Below, piece after piece: positions 60,672 to 64,000 of a stretch of 64,000 bases of DNA. Origin of the DNA: Pterobdella sp. o SKG-2022. Taxonomy: Eukaryota > Annelida > Clitellata > Hirudinida > Piscicolidae. The stretch lies in assembly GCA_964035795.1 (NCBI GenBank), contig OZ038320.1, positions 26,543,705 to 26,607,704 on the forward strand, given 5' to 3'. How positions within the stretch are numbered: the stretch's first letter is position 1; every line of letters begins with the position of its first letter. Below the pieces are notes generated by a model, which worked only from the letters and a program-made list of their open reading frames with translations, was not told the origin of the DNA and ran no database searches. The position numbers and the translations under genes were made by a program.

Positions 60672-63600
60672 CATTTGAGAAATTGTTTTATTTAATTTAA
60701 AGTTTTGAATTAATTTGATAAGAATATCTACGATTAAAAAATTTTATTATCTACAGATGTTTGAAAACAAAGGAAATTGAAACTTCTAGAATGCTACCGA
60801 TTATCAAATTTCATCAAAAATCTAAACGCAACCAGTTTTAAGAAAGAATTTTTTTTAAACACTTTGTTGAACGTTTTTAATGTTAAAAAAACGATAATGG
60901 ATGTGAAAAAATCCATGTTTCAAACATAAATTCTCAGTTATTAAGAAGCAATAGAGATATTTTTCTCTATAAACAGATGTTTAACGAATACGCTTCTCAG
61001 ACTAGAACGCATTAAAAGGAGTGAGTAGGCGTTTATTTCGACAAAAAAAAATTAAAAACTTCAAAACAGGTTTAAAAATACAGTTGTAACTCAATTTTTT
61101 TATTGAATATATGCATTCAAAACCGTCATCACTTCATCAATCATTACGTTTTTACAGTCACTTTGGTAGTGTTATTAGTGGTTGTAAAAGCATATGAGGT
61201 AATTTTATTGATGAGTCTATTAGAATGCACCAAGTTGACAAATTCATCAGCTTCCCATTGTTTCATGTTTATTTTTCTCATCCTCGATTAGTAATAAAGG
61301 TATCAAAATTTAAGTCAATATTCACCTTCTATGGCTATTTTTGTGGATTCTAAACGTAATGCTGTAGAGATATTTTTTCAAACTAAAAGTAAGGTTTTGA
61401 CATATTCAAAAAGTTTTTTATTTATAATAAATACAATTTTTAAAAAATATCTCACCTTTGAAAATTTTAGAAAGACTTTCCACACAATAATCCTCACACG
61501 CGCAAGACATTATGTGTGAACGAGTTGGTCTATATTATTTTATAGCCCCGAAATACAAGTTGTTAACATCTTTAGATAAATCATATTTTTAGTTGGTTTT
61601 TTTATTAAAAAATTTTTCTATGCCTACCATACGATGCAGCTTTTCAGTTTTTACCCTTGTCAGTTGGGGCCTCTTAAGCGGGTTTTTGCCTTCCCAGAAA
61701 AACTAAGATTTATGAAAACGTTCTCGAATTAATTTTTTTCAGAGTATTATACAATTTTTAAGATTTCTTTTAAAATATTTTTGGTGGCAATTTTTTAATT
61801 TTACCAACTTTTAATGCTCAGCCAATCTACAAGACCGGGTATTTGATAGTTATTATAATGCTGCATTTTTGTCAGTAGTAACAGAAATAGTGTTAAAATG
61901 TATGATTATTAAAAAAAACGTATGTTTTTTATTTTATATTCAATTGAGAAACATAAACTGAAATGAAAAGAATGAGCTCAAATTTTGAGCTATTGAAATT
62001 TGTTAAAAAAGTAACAAAGTGGCATTTTAACTTCATTCAATGGTGTTCGATAGACTATGTGGAATAGTACAGGTATATGAACATAATGATGGCTTTTGTA
62101 TTAAAAGTAAAACTTTAAATTTTCAATTTTCGAGCCTAATGAGCCGACTTCAATTCTCTCACGTACAAAATCATGTAGAATATTGAAAAATCCGGAATGA
62201 AAATGGACAGAAGTCAGCTAGTTAAACTGTGATTATTAAAACTATTGAAAACTAAATAATTTTTTTGTTACAAGAACAAAAAAATCATTATTTCATCCAA
62301 CTTACAAACCATTTCAAGCCAAGTGGCGCACATGCAAACACAGTAGGCTGGTTTGGTCAAATTTTAAAATCGTGTAGCAAGAAAAAAAATGAAAATAAAT
62401 AAAGATATAATAAATTTTTTTATTTTTATAATCGAAGTATTGATAAAATAAAGAAAAGGGTGTTTCTGTACTGTGTGAAGTGCTGAATGACTCCAAAAAA
62501 GGTCAACAGATCTGTCAACGAGGGAAGCAACGTTTGACCTAGAAGTTTGTGTTCAGATGACGTCCTAGTATGAAACAGTAAATATTAGTGGAAATTATCA
62601 AACAACTAATTGGTTCCTTCAAGAGGATTGGTGTGTTTAAAAAGCCTTCTTTGAAATTTTGTTTAAAATAAATTGATAGAAAAGGCAATTTTTTATACTT
62701 TTCATTAAAAATTCAAATTTTCGAAAAATTCAACTTTGTCATAAATCATTATTATACAAATAAAACGATAAAAATTCTATTTATATTACTAAAAAAACAT
62801 AAATGAAAGATTTGTTTAAAATAAAAATATGGAAAGCTGATCTTGTCTTTGACTTATATTCTCAAAACTAATAATTAAAATCTTTTTCAATGATGCTTTT
62901 GAATGTTTGAAAGTTTCCTCTTGAAAAATTTTTAAAATATATGCCACAATAAAAATTGAAGTTTTTTTAAATAGAAAAATTACCAATTCTGGAATACGAA
63001 AACAATTTGTGATGACCGGATGCTGCTGAAAACAGGCAAATTTTGAGAGCTGATTTGTTTTTCTTTTTTTTTTTGTTTTTTTGGGTCATGAACGTTTTCA
63101 GGTGAAAAGTCTTATTTTTGTGGTCTGTTTTGGGGTAGTCATTATTATTTTTGTAAACAATTAAAATTACTTTTGAAGAAAAGTTATTTTGAGAATTCTG
63201 AAGTTTTTCGAAAACATTAATTAACCTATGTTTACTATCAGATTTGATAAAGTTTTATTGACATTTTGAAAGCGTTTTTTGAGTAAAAAGTAAAATTAGT
63301 TACATGGTAATTTAATCTTTTTTTAAATTTAAAAAACAAAAAATTAAAATTAAAATCCATCGATTAAATTATTCGTATTTTTTCCTATTAAATAGTATTC
63401 TTATTCAAAAATTAAATTATTAAATTGCAATAACTTGTTTTATAGACACAGTTGCTCGGTAATTTATGAGCGAATTGTATAAAATAAAAAAAACGTCCAA
63501 GCTTATAATATCAAGACCCCAGTATTAAAATAAAATAAATTCAGATTATTTTCGATGTTTATAATTGAGATCTCATGATTAGAAACATCATTTTGTTTTA

Positions 63601-64000
63601 TCACTGGATGTAAAACTCGGCTTAAACCTTGATTGCAAAGCTTTTAATACGAATTTTCTTAAAAGCGCTTTTGAACACCACAGAAAAAGCGCTGTATAAA
63701 TGGCTTATGACATAATAAATAAAAGAAATGTATTTTTTAATTTAGCATTATCTGCTTTTAATGTAAAGTTTGCGAGATATTTTTCAATTTAAACTAATTG
63801 ATTGAAGAAATTTATCAATTGAGTCATCCATCGCTTTTACACTCAAAAAGAGCAATTTCTAGTTGTATATATTTCTTTCACATTCAAAAGCTTTTATTCC
63901 ACTGAATCTTTCATCGTTTACTGCCATATTAATCAATCAATCTATAGATAGCATCGTAACAGAAATTGCATGCTGCAAGTCGTTTAAATGCGAAGTCCTT
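60672..64000. other. AT-rich end of window, no gene seen
   Basis: No supported coding exon or RNA gene on either strand. If the PH-domain gene continues, this may be intron. A LINE-tail-like sequence lies at about 63680-63725. The short open frames here show no protein-like composition. Confidence 0.45.
63680..63725 (+). repeat. LINE 3'-tail remnant
   Basis: Reads accacagaaaaagcgctgta then taaatggcttatgacataat with a short ATAA run. Similar in layout to the LINE tail at 42380-42418 (gcgct followed by taaat and AAT repeats). Coding remnants are absent. Confidence 0.45.

Noticed and set aside
1..64000. CRISPR arrays, operons, integrons or other prokaryotic systems
   Set aside because: Gene structure and families are metazoan; no direct-repeat and spacer pattern is present.

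Overview
This is an AT-rich animal nuclear genome window. Genes are split by many short introns with GT-AG ends, and AATAAA-type signals follow some coding ends. The gene families (Sbf/MTMR5-13, LMO1/3, TBC1D19, tropomyosin, synaptobrevin, COX11) are metazoan. The very divergent short tropomyosin, the strong AT bias and a mix of LINEs and a Penelope-like element would suit an early-branching or small invertebrate. A cnidarian (for example a hydrozoan) is my guess, not a demonstrated assignment.

Layout. 181-9371 (+) is the 3' part of a 28-exon Sbf (MTMR5/MTMR13) gene: GRAM/myotubularin pseudophosphatase, then C1, then PH. All 28 exons join in one coherent frame (1158 codons plus stop). 12917-16095 (+) is a four-exon LMO1/3-type two-LIM gene with a long C-terminal tail. 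16391-18052 (+) is an intronless TBC1D19 gene. 19315-21637 (-) is a divergent eight-exon tropomyosin. 22106-25128 (+) is a six-exon Gln/Asn-rich protein with one C2H2 finger. 28033-33350 (-) holds two decayed non-LTR retrotransposons with trinucleotide tails. 35104-35883 (-) is synaptobrevin/VAMP, head-to-head with COX11 (35990-42768, +). A CR1/L2-like LINE (about 38600-42418) sits in COX11 intron 5. 44817-46724 is a 5'-truncated Penelope-like element (RT plus GIY-YIG) between about 70-bp inverted repeats. 51360-58456 (+) is an 11-exon gene for a two-PH-domain protein, tentatively AFAP1-like. 59866-60671 (+) is an Asn/Lys-rich open reading frame, probably an exon. The rest is AT-rich intergenic sequence with microsatellites, a 40-bp minisatellite, fold-back elements and retroelement remnants.

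The genes do not form one pathway. They are ordinary conserved housekeeping, signalling and trafficking genes. The less usual features are structural: a synaptobrevin start codon split by an intron, a 106-bp divergent gene pair, microsatellites sitting directly on 3' splice sites, an intron with a GC donor, an intron-free TBC1D19, and a family of short repeats sharing the Penelope-like terminal motif. I found no CRISPR arrays, operons or RNA genes that I could support.
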